DNA from: Cephalopachus bancanus
Lineage: Eukaryota; Chordata; Mammalia; Primates; Tarsiidae
Reading direction: 5' to 3'
DNA: 64,000 bases
Assembly (NCBI GenBank): GCA_027257055.1
Contig: JAPVLO010000133.1
Span: 2,914,001 to 2,978,000 of the forward strand
In this document: positions 1-10,090 of the stretch, piece after piece
Layout: each line of letters begins with the position of its first letter
Position numbering within the stretch: position 1 is the stretch's first letter
The notes under the pieces: generated by a model
Databases searched by the model: none
The model's input: only the letters and a program-made list of their open reading frames with translations
What the model was told of the DNA's origin: nothing
Made by a program: the position numbers and the translations under genes

Positions 1-544
1 TCAATACTGCTGTGCTGCTATTTTACATTCAGCCTGGGTGCCAGATTGAATTAAATGGTTTTTTTAAAGCCTATAAAGCAGGAAAATATCTTTCCCTGGT
101 TGGTATTTTTTACATATTGGTTACTAAGAGTCTGTAAGCTAACGTGGGTTGTAAAGTTCATTTGCTAGTGAAAAAGTTGATTTGACTTTTATGACTATTA
201 ATTTTTTATGAAGCACAAAGCAGAATTACCGATGTTACTCCTAACTTAGACACCTCTGTAACTGTTGGGATTGAGGGCACCTCCATTTGGGAAGCAATTA
301 CCCTGACCATCCCCAAGGAGATAGGGGATCATATACAAAGAGCTTCCAGGTCCGAGTAATAAGATCTAATCATATGTAATGATACCTACCTCAAACAACA
401 TAGGAAAATTGTTACTTCTTTAGCAATGGATGTCATACATTATAGACTTCAAGTAAAGATGGATGTAGTGAAGAGGGCTTGATCATTTAAGTGAAGTCAG
501 TGCCACAGCTGAGACATCCCAAAGGATATTAAATCATCATCTTT
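1..544. other. Unassigned AT-rich sequence
   Basis: I see no gene and no repeat that I can name here. No open frame is convincing. Confidence 0.5.
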
Positions 545-810
545 CTTTTGTGCCTACTATGCCCCGTATAATGCTCTACCAATGCAGTTGACAACAATGA
601 AACAATACAAAAGCATGCAAACAAACTACTTTTTGGAACCACACATTTTAGAGGGAGGAGTCAGACAACAAATGAAAATATGCTTGTCAGGTGATAATAA
701 GTGTGGAGATGGAAAATAAGGCAAGATAAACAGTAGAGAATACAGTAACAGGGGAGTTCTACTTCAGATAGGGCACTCACAGAAGGCATCTCTGATATAA
801 GGGGGTGTAC
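545..810 (-). mobile_element. L2-like ancient LINE fragment
   Basis: The left end resembles the antisense of the mammalian L2 3' region (a degraded 'GTGCCTACTATG...' stretch). It continues with GATAATAAGTG and ends with AGAAGGCATCTCTGA, which matches the usual 'aggcctctctgag' segment of antisense L2. It is heavily decayed, non-coding and has no clear ends. It could be another old LINE. Confidence 0.4.
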
Positions 811-893
811 TATACCACCCACCACACTCAGGTAGGATGAGATGTTTAAGAATTATCCTACAATGTTGCTGTACATGTGAAAACTGTTGTTTC

Positions 894-1197
894 TTTTTTC
901 TTTTTCTTTTTTTTTTTTTTTTTGAGTTGGAGTCTCACTCCATCACCCAGACTGGAGTTCAGTGGCCACTCCCGGCCACCGCAGCCTCGCCTGCTGGGCT
1001 CCGGCAATCCTTCCTCCTCAGCCTTCCAAGTAACCAGAATTACAGGCGCGCACTACCACGCCTGGCTGATTTTTTTTTATTTATTGTAGAGATGAGGTCT
1101 CATTGCCCAGGCGGGTCTCGAACCCGCGGGCTCAGGCAATCCACTCACCTCAGCCTCCCAAAGGCACGGGATTATAGGTTGAGCCACCGAGCCCGGC
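894..1197 (-). mobile_element. Alu-type SINE, full length, strepsirrhine-like
   Basis: On the plus strand it runs from a poly-T tract through GAGTTGGAGTCTCACTC to GAGCCACCGAGCCCGGC, the complement of an Alu start. It is a 7SL-derived dimer. A perfect 9-bp target duplication TGTTGTTTC flanks it (885-893 and 1198-1206). The left-arm B box region reads GCGGGTTCGAGACCCGC on the minus strand. Open frames that cross it (for example 837-1226) are repeat sequence and not genes. Confidence 0.96.
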
Positions 1198-1349
1198 TGT
1201 TGTTTCATTCATCAAATAGAATATAACTTATTCTCATGTGGTACATCATACATTAACTCATTTTGAACTTCACTACACCTTTGTCTTCCTTCCTTCACTC
1301 AGTAGCTATTTACTGACTGTTTCAAAATATTCAAGTGCTGTGCCAAGGC

Positions 1350-1560
1350 TGGTAAAATAATTGCTCATAGTTATGGAGTGTTTACTAAGCAAAACACTGT
1401 ACAGAGTATTTTGCATGACTTCATAGGCTGGTAAAAAAGATAGTGTTATCTCCAATCACCAATATGGGGTGAGACTCAGATAGGTTACAGAATTCCCAGT
1501 TTCACCTCTGTGTGTAGTGCCATAGCTAGAACAAAAATCATGTTTTCTGCGCCCCATTTT
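1350..1560 (-). mobile_element. Possible MIR SINE
   Basis: Weak antisense MIR pattern: 'GTTTACTAAGCAAAACACTGTAC', then a decayed 'TTATCTCC' and 'GAGACTCAGATAGGTTACAGAATT' stretch followed by 'GTGTGTAGTGCCATAGCTAGAAC'. Too diverged to be certain. Confidence 0.35.
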
Positions 1561-2880
1561 ATTTTTTTTACCTACAGCATATGAAAACTTAGGTTAAATC
1601 ATTTGTCTTCTTCTGAGGCACAAGAGACGATGTACATCCCAGAATAAATATACCTCATTGCTAAATGAAACTCGGGAAAGTTATATAACTTAACCCCCTG
1701 CCTTCAGACAAATACATTGGTATTAGCCTCATGTATAGATGCAGCTTTCACCAACAGAGTTCAATCAACCCAGGAAACAGGCTAGTAACTTTATAGTGCA
1801 AACCAGATGTCTAAATAGATGATCCCTGTAATCAGAGCTTTTCAGCGGGACTGAAGAAGTGGGCAAAGGCCTGTACGACCCCCTTTGCACCTACCTCATC
1901 CATGAGAACATCTCTGTTGACTCACCTCCTCCCTCATACCCCTTCTGCCCCAGTGCTGGCCCCATCTGGGCAAATCTTCACTATCCCAGACAGAAATCCT
2001 ACCATGGCCTCTCTCCTGCCCATCCACTCAGAGGAAGCCTCCTGGAACTCTTGCTACTCACTAGAAGGGTTGTTCAGTTTTACACACTAAGATCAAAGGC
2101 CTCAGCAGTCCATTTCACAGAACCCAGAAGAAGGAAAGAACTACATATGTCATCATAGACCAACCTCCTTCATTCACAAATAGAGCCCAGAAAAGAATAT
2201 ATGACTTATGGGTAACTTATCTTAGAACTCAGATTCTGAGCTCGGAGTCGAATGTTCTTTGCACTCTCTTGCATTGCTTTTTAGGTCTTATTGCTGGAAA
2301 AGAGAAGATCTCTAAGGCTAGTATTTGGGCATTTGCTACAAGTTGATAGCAGACATATTTGGGGGGGTTGACTTTGTGACATCTCCCAGTTCATCTCCCT
2401 TGGCCAGTCAGTGGCTCTGCCCATTCATGGGAGAAGTCCACTTTTCTGTGGACTTCTACAATTACCACATGCTCTGTGATAACTGGTTTTCGCTACATCC
2501 TATCAAATGATAGGTCTGCAGAAAATTTTCTGGGCTTCTATCATTAGTTGTAGGATGACTCTGATAAAGAATGAGCTAAAAAAATCAGGATTGTTTTCTT
2601 TACATCATCATATACACTTCAAAATAGCCAACTATGACTTCAAAGTGCTCTAAAATCACCAACTGACTTTTAGTATGATTAGCATAATGAACATCAGCTT
2701 CATCTTAAAAGTGACAACACTGTGACACACAGAAAGCAAGATCACCCAGCTGCTGGTGGAAGAAAGAAAGAGAACAGAAATGAAATCCAAACCATTCTCA
2801 ACTTAATATCATTCTGGATCATCTTTTCTGACATTGAGAAAGACAGAGGTAATAATAAAAATTACTAAAGTGATATACCT
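1561..2880. other. Unassigned sequence
   Basis: No named repeat and no gene. The pyrimidine-rich 1860-2160 part holds a 99-codon open frame with no recognisable domain, no repeat or family resemblance and no splice context that I can support. Confidence 0.45.
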
Positions 2881-2884
2881 TTTT

Positions 2885-3120
2885 TGAGGTTCATTTGGCA
2901 ATGAACACTGACTATATGCCAGGATGTACCCCAGTTCACTTAAACCTCACAACATCCCTATAAGCTAAGCATTGCTATTGTTATTGATATCTTCACTAAA
3001 CATGTGAAAAAATTCAATCTTAACAGAATTACATAATTTTTTGAGGGAATAATTTTAGTAGATGGCAAAGCCAAGACTTGAACACCAAGTACCTGAGCCT
3101 ATGGTTCATCCTTAACCAGT
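2885..3120 (-). mobile_element. MIR SINE
   Basis: Antisense MIR: a decayed 'ACTATATGCCAGG', 'TTAAACCTCACAACATCCC', a degraded 'ttttacagatgagg' core, then 'GCAAAGCCAAGACTTGAACACC', which matches the tRNA-like 5' part of MIR in reverse. It is old, with many substitutions. Confidence 0.65.
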
Positions 3121-3314
3121 GTACTGTGCTATCACGGGGCCCTTGCTTGGCAGCTTGAACAAAAGATGCTGACAAGGGTAGATCTCTGTCATAACTCCTA
3201 AGGAGTCTCCTTGTCCCCACTGTTCTTTCTAACATACAAACCTAGTCACATCTCCCTTTACTTTCCCATGTGTATTGTGCACACCCATGGTGTACTGTAC
3301 ACTTCCCCTAGTGT

Positions 3315-3811
3315 CACACCTATGAATATGTCACTTTACATGGCAAAGGGACTTTGTGTGTGTGATTGAGGTTCTTTGTTAATGACCTAAAACTAGGGAA
3401 GTTTTCCTGGACTATTTGGGAACACCCAATCTGAACACATGAGCCCTTAAGAGCTGAGGGCAGAAGAGGGAGTCAGAGAGATATGACAAAGACAACCTGA
3501 AAGCGCTGAAGGATGAGAAAGATGCAATGCACCGTTGTTGACTTTATAACGAAGGTCACATGCCAAGGAAATAAGGTCAAGGAGCTGAATCCTGCCCACA
3601 ACTAGTGAACTTGGAAGAAAATGATGAAACTCAGATAGGAACTGCAGCCCAGCTGATACCTCGATTTTGGCCTAGTGTGTCCTTAACCAAAAAATCCAGT
3701 CATGCCATGCTGAACTTGTGACCTACAGAAACTGTGAAGTAACAAATGGGTGTTGTTTTAAACTGCTGACTCTGTAGTAATTTGTTAAGACAGCAGTAGA
3801 AAACAAATATA
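3315..3811 (+). mobile_element. MLT1-type solo LTR (ERVL-MaLR)
   Basis: Typical MaLR LTR order: 'ATGTCACTTTACATGGCAAA', 'GTGTGATTGAGGTTCTT', 'GAGAGATATGACAAAGACAA', 'CTGATACCTCGATTTTGGCC', and a 3' 'GTAATTTGTTAAGACAGCAG' before 'AAAACAAATATA'. No internal retroviral sequence flanks it, so I read it as a solo LTR. Subfamily not assigned. Confidence 0.62.
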
Positions 3812-4369
3812 CTCTCTTCTATCTTGTAAGCTTCTGCTCTTCTTTCAAGGTTCACCTGGGACAGGAAAAACAGATGTCTCAACTTGAAGATAAAACTTAA
3901 AATACTAAGCAAGTGTGTGTACGTTTCCTAAGGTCTCTTTTTCTGCTCTTCTATAAAAATAAAACCTTCTGCTTGTCGATGGCAAACAGGAGCTGTTTCT
4001 TCAAAGAAGAAGGAGGGGGAAGAGACCACAGCAAAAAGGAACATATTTTTCAAATGCAAATGAGGCATCATTTCAGATAAAGAGTCTTAAAACAAAGACA
4101 ATTCAATATGGTCTATGCCTTGCACTTCATCTGTGCAGATTTCGTGTTAATACGAATCATGTATCTATACATGTTGTTTACTTGTGGGATGCAAGCTGTT
4201 GAAAAAACAAAAGTGTTTTTGCAATCCAAAGTCACGCTGAAATCCCACTACATCGTCCTGCAATATGTCCAGCCGGTGGCCCCTGGCTGCGTGGGCACTC
4301 CCACCCACTCCAGCTTCCCCCAGAGCCTCCCTACAGCAGCCAGCCCAGGCACAGTTGAAAAGGGCACAA
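3812..4369. other. Unassigned sequence with the Alu target
   Basis: No gene seen. It holds an octamer-like ATGCAAAT near 4054. The right end contains the 13-bp target duplication of the next Alu. The 95-codon frame at 4108-4395 runs into that Alu and has no domain. Confidence 0.45.
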
Positions 4370-4656
4370 GCCGGGCTCGGTGGCTCAGCCTGTAATCCCG
4401 CGCCTTTGGGAGACTGAGGTGAGTGGATTGCCTGAGCCCGCGGATTCAAGACCCATCTGGGCAGCGAGACCTCATCTCTACAATAAATCAAAAAATCAGC
4501 CGGGCGTGGTAGCACATGCCTGTAATTCCGGCTACTCGGAAGGCTGAGGCGGAAGGATCGCTGGAGCCCAGCAGGTTGAGGCTGCGGTGACCAGGAGCGG
4601 CCACTGCACTCCAGTCTGGGCAACAGAGTGAGACTCCAACTCAAAAAAAAAAGAAA
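4370..4656 (+). mobile_element. Alu-type SINE, full length, young-looking
   Basis: Starts GCCGGGCTCGGTGGCTCAGC and ends ACTCCAACTC plus an A-rich tail. The middle linker is ACAATAAATCAAAAAA. A perfect 13-bp target duplication GAAAAGGGCACAA lies at 4357-4369 and 4657-4669. The B box reads GGATTCAAGACCC. The 181-codon reverse frame here (4165-4710) is antisense Alu. Confidence 0.97.
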
Positions 4657-4669
4657 GAAAAGGGCACAA

Positions 4670-5935
4670 TCTGTGCCTCTACTGGTGGGCACCACCACAG
4701 GTCTCTGCATGCACCCTTGGGGGGAGTAAGACCCCTCTGCTGGAGAAGCCTCTGTTTCCTTCCCTTCTCCAGCCTCTGTTTTCTATAAATGAACTTGCTC
4801 CTTCACACCATGGCTCCTCTCTCATTCAGACCATAAGTTACCGTGCTTTTGGAGCTGAATCAAAGAAGCACCCTTGAGTTCCATCAGCTGCAAAGTGAAG
4901 ACTAACATGAAGGAAATACTCCATAGAGAGAAACCTCTTCCCCAGGAACCTCTTTTCCACCGAATGGTGGGTTAGAAATAGTCTGCCAAGGGTCATTAAA
5001 ATAGTGGATCAAGATTTACTCACTCAACTCTTACATACCATGTCCCTTCTTTTTCCTCGCTCTTCCACTAAAAATTGTATCAAGTTGTGGATATCCCTTT
5101 GCCATGTTAAATCACAATGGTTGACTCTCTTAAGCTGGGGGAGGGGAGGAGGATGTCTCTCCAGCAATTCCATGTTGGAACCTGGATGAATGAGCTAATA
5201 GAAGGACATGCCAAAGTTTCAGCTCATCCAACGAGTCCATTTCTCTCTTTGCCAGAGTCTCGATATATGAAAATATGTCCATTTGAGGGGCCATGGGGAG
5301 TCTCCTTCAAAAGTACAGACCACCTACACTAATTCCTCCAGACTTACAAACATTGAAGTCCTGGTCCCAACTAATGGCATGGGTCTTCTGATTGTGTGAG
5401 CCTGACTTGTCCTCTCTATGTATGGGTTTACCAAAGCCATACTTGCTGTCATGTTTTAGTAAGGGGACAGGTTGCCTTTGTTTAAAAAGACAAGATGTTG
5501 CAGCTAGAATGCCAGTTACATGCACTGAAGATAAGATCCAGAAGACAACTCAGACACCAGCTGAGCTTCACTGGGCGTCCTCTTCTGTCCATTGTTCAGT
5601 CATCATGCTGCATCGGAACTGACCCCTGCAGTACATTCAAGAAAGTGAAAGCAGGCTGGTGCTTGTATGCAAAGTGACAGGTCCCCCAACAATGGCCCCA
5701 GTCAGAATATCGGCATAAGAGGAAGCTGCCACCGAAGTGGCCATGTCTTCTTCTACTCAGTAGCAGTCATTTCTCCAGCCACTAATGAGGGATGAGGAGG
5801 TGGTTAGGTCTGCTTTACCCGAATGACAACTTGTAGTTTACATACTTACATATGCTTTTATGATGGGTGGTATCAGTTTTCTGTTTCCATGTTTAGTACT
5901 TCCTGAAGCATCTCTTGGAGGGCTGGTCTGAAGGT
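4670..5935. other. Unassigned sequence
   Basis: No named repeat or gene. Several short overlapping open frames (5004-5677) lack domains and look random. The last 100 bases before the L1 may be decayed repeat. Confidence 0.4.
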
Positions 5936-5939
5936 GGCA

Positions 5940-6382
5940 TATCCTCAGAGCAAAAATATGAACCTAACCCAGATGCCCATCAACAGTGGACTAGATAAAG
6001 AAAATGTGGTATGTATACACTATGGAATTCTACATGGCCATAAAAATGAATGAAATAATGTCCTTTATAGTAACATGGACATAGCTGGCAACCATCATTC
6101 TAAATGAATTATCACAGAATCAAAAAGCTGAATACTGCATGTTCTCACTCATAAATGGGTGCTGAACACTGGGCACACACAGGCACAAGGATGGGAACAA
6201 CAGACACCGGGTACTGCTAAAGAAAGGACGGAGGGGGGATAAGGGATGCAAAACCACCCATCGGGTACCATGCTCACCACTGAGGGGGACGGTGGTCATC
6301 AGAAGCCTACACCTCACCTTCACGCAATATACCTGTGTAACAAATTTTCACTTGTGCTCCACCATTCTAAAACTTAAAAATA
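5940..6382 (+). mobile_element. L1 LINE, 5'-truncated 3' end
   Basis: Sense L1: the ORF2 C-terminal region ('AGATGCCCATCAACAGTGGA', 'GGAATTCTACATGGCCATAAA', 'CATGTTCTCACTCATAAATGGG') is followed by the 3' UTR with a G-rich AGGACGGAGGGGGGATAAGGG tract and a 'CAATATACCTGTGTAACAAA' tail. The tail is of an older primate L1 type, unlike the type that recurs elsewhere in this window. The reading frame is broken. Confidence 0.9.
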
Positions 6383-7560
6383 AAGGCTGTGATAGGCCAT
6401 ATCATCCAAGGAACAGAGGTTCCATCTGAATCACTCATTTACCTGTGCCTCACCTCCATTGAGACATCTCAGCCTTGTCTCTCTAAACCAATGGCCCCTT
6501 ATTTGGGCAAAGGGTAAAAGAACAAGTCATGCCATGATTTCCAAAAGGTACTTGCCAAGTCTCTGCAAGTAAGGTAGAGAAAGACAGGGCAGGTGAGCCT
6601 CTAAAGCAGATCGTGTAGACTGATCACTGTAGGTCCTACTTGGGGCACTTCTTCTTTTAAGAGTTTAGCATCTCAGGGCAAAAGAGCCAGGTCCTGGGAT
6701 GATATTGATTGAGATTTATCAATGTCAGACCATCCATGCTATAAGGACTCACAAGGATGAAAATGGCTTTCCTCCATCAGAAATATTGGTGTTGTCGCTC
6801 AAACTTGACTTTCTGGACAGGAGTGTGCAGGTCCACAAAATCATGGTTAGTGGGACAAGAGAGAAAATCACATCCACCCCCATGGTAAGGAGGAGGTAAA
6901 GGGTGAGGAGTAAGGGGGAGCAGATGAGGCTTCAAAACTGGATCCAGAAAGGGAAGTTTAGGTTTAACTCAGCCATTCATTTATTCATTCACTCATGGAA
7001 TAAATATTTGTTACATGTCAAGTCTATATCAAGTGTCTTAGAGCTCCTTGGTGTAAATCACTACACAAAAGCTCTGAGAAATCCTAGCTAAAAGAAAGAT
7101 TACATAACCCAAGTTCCCCCCAAATGTACCTAATCCTTAAAATCCTTTTTTTCTCCTTCTGAGAATGTATAGAACATCTCAGAGAATTAGTGTTCCCTGG
7201 GACACAATTTTGGAAATGCTGTAGAGAAAATTGTACTTAATTCTTATTAAAGGACAAGTGTAGAGTCATATTTATCAAATCTATCAGTTGTTTTTATATA
7301 AAATTGAGAGGGTGGAAGAAATGGCTCTAAAATTTTTCAAGTAGTAAAACCTTAGTTGGGAGAACCCTGGTCTCAAAATGTGCAGGTGTGAGAGAGGCAG
7401 AATGCCAACATCTCCCAATATTAGGTAATTCCAGGTGTGTCTGTTAGAAGGTACCCATGTATGAGAGGCAGCATGAGGCTCTCTGCCTTAACTCTAGAAA
7501 ATGCAGGCTTGACGTGAACTTTGAATCAAGTCCAGTATAGTCAAAAGAGCCCTGGGATAA
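6383..7560. other. Unassigned, with a possible old LINE scrap
   Basis: At about 6965-7050 'CATTCATTTATTCATTCACTC' followed by 'AATAAATATTTGTTACATG' suggests a scrap of L2 or MIR. The rest is unassigned. No gene seen. Confidence 0.35.
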
Positions 7561-7564
7561 ATCT

Positions 7565-7800
7565 CGCCAGCATTGCTGGTTATATCCATTCATCCAACAA
7601 GTACATTGAGTGCTTGCTATCATCAAACATGAAACATGTCTTCTCTTTCCATTCTCACAACTACTATACCTGCATATTCCCATTTTACAGATGAGGAAAC
7701 TAGAGCATGTAGAATTGATTTGCCCAGAGTCACACAGCTAATCTGTGACAGAGCTGGGACTGAAATCCAGGTCTACCTGTCCCCAAAGCCAATGCCCTGT
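7565..7800 (-). mobile_element. MIR SINE
   Basis: Clear antisense MIR: 'CCCATTTTACAGATGAGGAA', 'CCCAGAGTCACACAGCTAAT', 'GACAGAGCTGGGACTGAAAT' and 'CCAGGTCTACCTG' in the usual order. Both the conserved core and the tRNA-related part are kept. The open frame at 7636-7836 is a product of this MIR. Confidence 0.88.
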
Positions 7801-8649
7801 GTCACACTGAAATACTCTCTAAGAGGAAGCCCGTAGGTGCTTTGTAGGCCTTTTGCTCAGAGTGGGGCATAACTGCTGTCTCCATCAGTAGGGTAGGGGC
7901 ACCCAGGGCTGAACTGCAGGTGGGAAGAGGCAATGAACCCTGCATCACGTGTACGGAAGACATAGGCTGAGGAAACCAGGCTTGCGTTGACAACTCATCC
8001 TTTAAATGGGAAAATTAGTTTTCTGTAACCTAGAGGAAAATCAATCTAAATGACAATGGAAAAAAATTAACAATCATGAAATAAGGACTTGAATGTTAAG
8101 TCCCCTGCCAGCATCTCACGCTTTAAAAGTCGTGCTAGAGCTGATACAGTCTCATACACGTATCTCTCAAAGAATCGTCTTCTCTATAAAATCAATAATG
8201 CATACTCAATAAAATGATAGTAACTACACAAAACAAATTAAATCCATTTTCGGTGGGACTTTTTTTTTTTTAGTAATATTGGGCATAATTAGTCATCACA
8301 TTCAATGCATGACCTCACTGTCGTACAGGCTCCAACACTTGCAATGAAATGAAAGCAAGCTTGTGCTGTCAACACTGCACAGCCCTGGGGAGCTAGCCCG
8401 GCAGAAGGTGAGACCAAGGGATAGAGCTGAACCCACGCAGGTGCACTCAGTTTCACGGGAATGGCCTTCCAGAGCCCAGAGCTCCTGAGTGTCCTGTTCA
8501 GCTATAACTTGTCTTGCTCTCTTCCAAATAAATGAATTGTGATGTTCTCTGCCCTGACCCTTAGTAATGCAGTGCAACCCTAAATTTTGAAAGATTGTCT
8601 CTTTGTTCAGAACAATGACTACCTAGAAACATATAGGTCTATTGCTTTC
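7801..8649. other. Unassigned sequence
   Basis: No gene or named repeat. A T-rich run lies near 8260-8270. Confidence 0.4.
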
Positions 8650-8654
8650 AATGT

Positions 8655-8691
8655 TTTAATAAGGAGTTTCTGCTCCTTATTAAAGGAGCAG
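8655..8691. repeat. Overlapping quasi-palindromes (two alternative hairpins)
   Basis: TTTAATAAGGAG (8655-8666) is the exact reverse complement of CTCCTTATTAAA (8673-8684), with a 6-nt loop. CTGCTCCTT (8670-8678) pairs exactly with AAGGAGCAG (8683-8691), with a 4-nt loop. The two stems share bases and exclude each other. Most easily read as a footprint of local template switching during replication. Confidence 0.8.
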
Positions 8692-8949
8692 AGCAGCAGT
8701 GTCAGCTTCCTATACCAAGGTTCTCTCGTGGGAGTCTTGGCTCACAATATTGGATCACTGCCTTCTTCTCATATTGTATCTGCTCTCCTCCCATCCAAAT
8801 CTCCCACATCTGTCAAATCGCTTCCACCTGCACCAACAATATTACCTCATATGCTGAAGAAATCTGTTGGTCTTACTTCTTATTTGGTGACTCTTCTTTT
8901 ATCTCTTAATGACAGCTACTTGACCATTGTCTTATATTGCCACTTGATT

Positions 8950-9250
8950 TTTTTTCTTTTTTTGAGTTGGAGTGTTACTCTGTCACCCAGCCTGGAGTGC
9001 AGTGGCAAGTTCACGGCCACTGCAGCCTTGACCTGCTGGGCTCAGGTGATCCTTCCACCTCAGCCTTCCAAGTAGCTAGAACCACAGGTATGCACCACCA
9101 CACCCAGCTAATTTTTTTTTAATTTATTGTAGAGACGAGGTCTCACCAAGTGGCCTGGGCTGGTCTCGAACCCCTGAGCATAGGCAGTCCTCTTGCCTCA
9201 GCCTCCCAACGTGGTGGGATTACAGGCTTGAGCCACCATGCCTAGCCTCA
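8950..9250 (-). mobile_element. Alu-type SINE, full length
   Basis: Poly-T start, then GAGTTGGAGTGTTACTCTG through GAGCCACCATGCCTAGC. Flanked by a perfect 10-bp duplication CCACTTGATT (8940-8949 and 9251-9260). On the minus strand its B box is GGGGTTCGAGACCAGCC, without the full GCGGG/CCCGC stem, and it has more substitutions, so it looks older than the 4370 copy. Confidence 0.95.
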
Positions 9251-9260
9251 CCACTTGATT

Positions 9261-9890
9261 CTTATGATTTTGTTTAGCATTCCATTGGGCAGAACAAGCC
9301 AGATTATACTGTGATGTCTGAAAACAAAAAATCCTACATCCCAATTGTGAAACCCCTCAAAAGTGTATTGCTCACTCATATAAAGTCCAGTGAGGATTCT
9401 TAGGGTCTCTCCACACCATTGAATGACTCATAGATCCAAGCTCCCTCCATCTGGTGATGTTGCCATCTCAACGTCTGACCTCCAAGGATGCCATGATGAG
9501 GAAAGAGAAAGCATAAGGTAGCTTTCTCAATTCCTCAATACCTCAGCCTCAAAATGATATATCTCATGCCCACTCCTCTGTGATTGGCTAGAACCCATCA
9601 CACCGCCCACCTAACAGGCCCAGGAGCTGGGAAGTGTAGTATTCCCAAATGTCCCAGGAGAATAGAAGAATGGATATGGGTGAGCCCTAGTATTCTCTAC
9701 CATGGCGAGTTTCCATCATGTCTCCCACATAGACTGGGACATCCATGATGCTAACTGGGTTTTACTGCTGCACTTTGGTTGTTTGGTAGCAGTTGTGAAT
9801 CATCTGAGATCTCCAGGGTCCTTAAGTGCACAGTGCTCACTGCAACTGTCTTCAGCATTCTGCTAGAGGTCCCAGAACTGTGCCTCATAT
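9261..9890. other. Unassigned sequence
   Basis: No gene or named repeat recognised. Confidence 0.4.
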
Positions 9891-9894
9891 TTAC

Positions 9895-10090
9895 TAGAAT
9901 TTCCTTAGTTATAAGAAAAGGATTGGCAGTAGTGGGAAGCTGCTGGGTTGGGGCGGGGGGTGGTGGGATTGGCAGTAGTGGAAAACTGCCGGGACGGGGG
10001 GCACACCTCATCAACAAGAGTACCTGCATAATGAACATATGTATATATAGCTAACCCTGAATTGTACCTCACATCTTTAAAATTAAATTT
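9895..10090 (+). mobile_element. L1 3' UTR fragment with doubled G-rich unit
   Basis: 5'-truncated L1 tail. Two tandem G-rich units both begin GGATTGGCAGTAGTGG (about 9919 and 9967). Then come 'CACACCTCATCAACAAGAG', 'CCTGCATAATGAACAT', 'CTAACCCTGAATTGTACC' and an A-rich end. The same tail type occurs at about 13,000, 41,700, 46,650 and 55,120. Confidence 0.9.

Noticed and set aside
837..1226. 129-codon frame (also 51411-51719, 35307-35675, 59029-59346, 54323-54846)
   Set aside because: All translate antisense Alu, giving the well-known spurious Alu-encoded peptide with an ELESHSITQTGVQW-like start.
4165..4710. 181-codon reverse frame
   Set aside because: Antisense translation of the Alu at 4370-4656.
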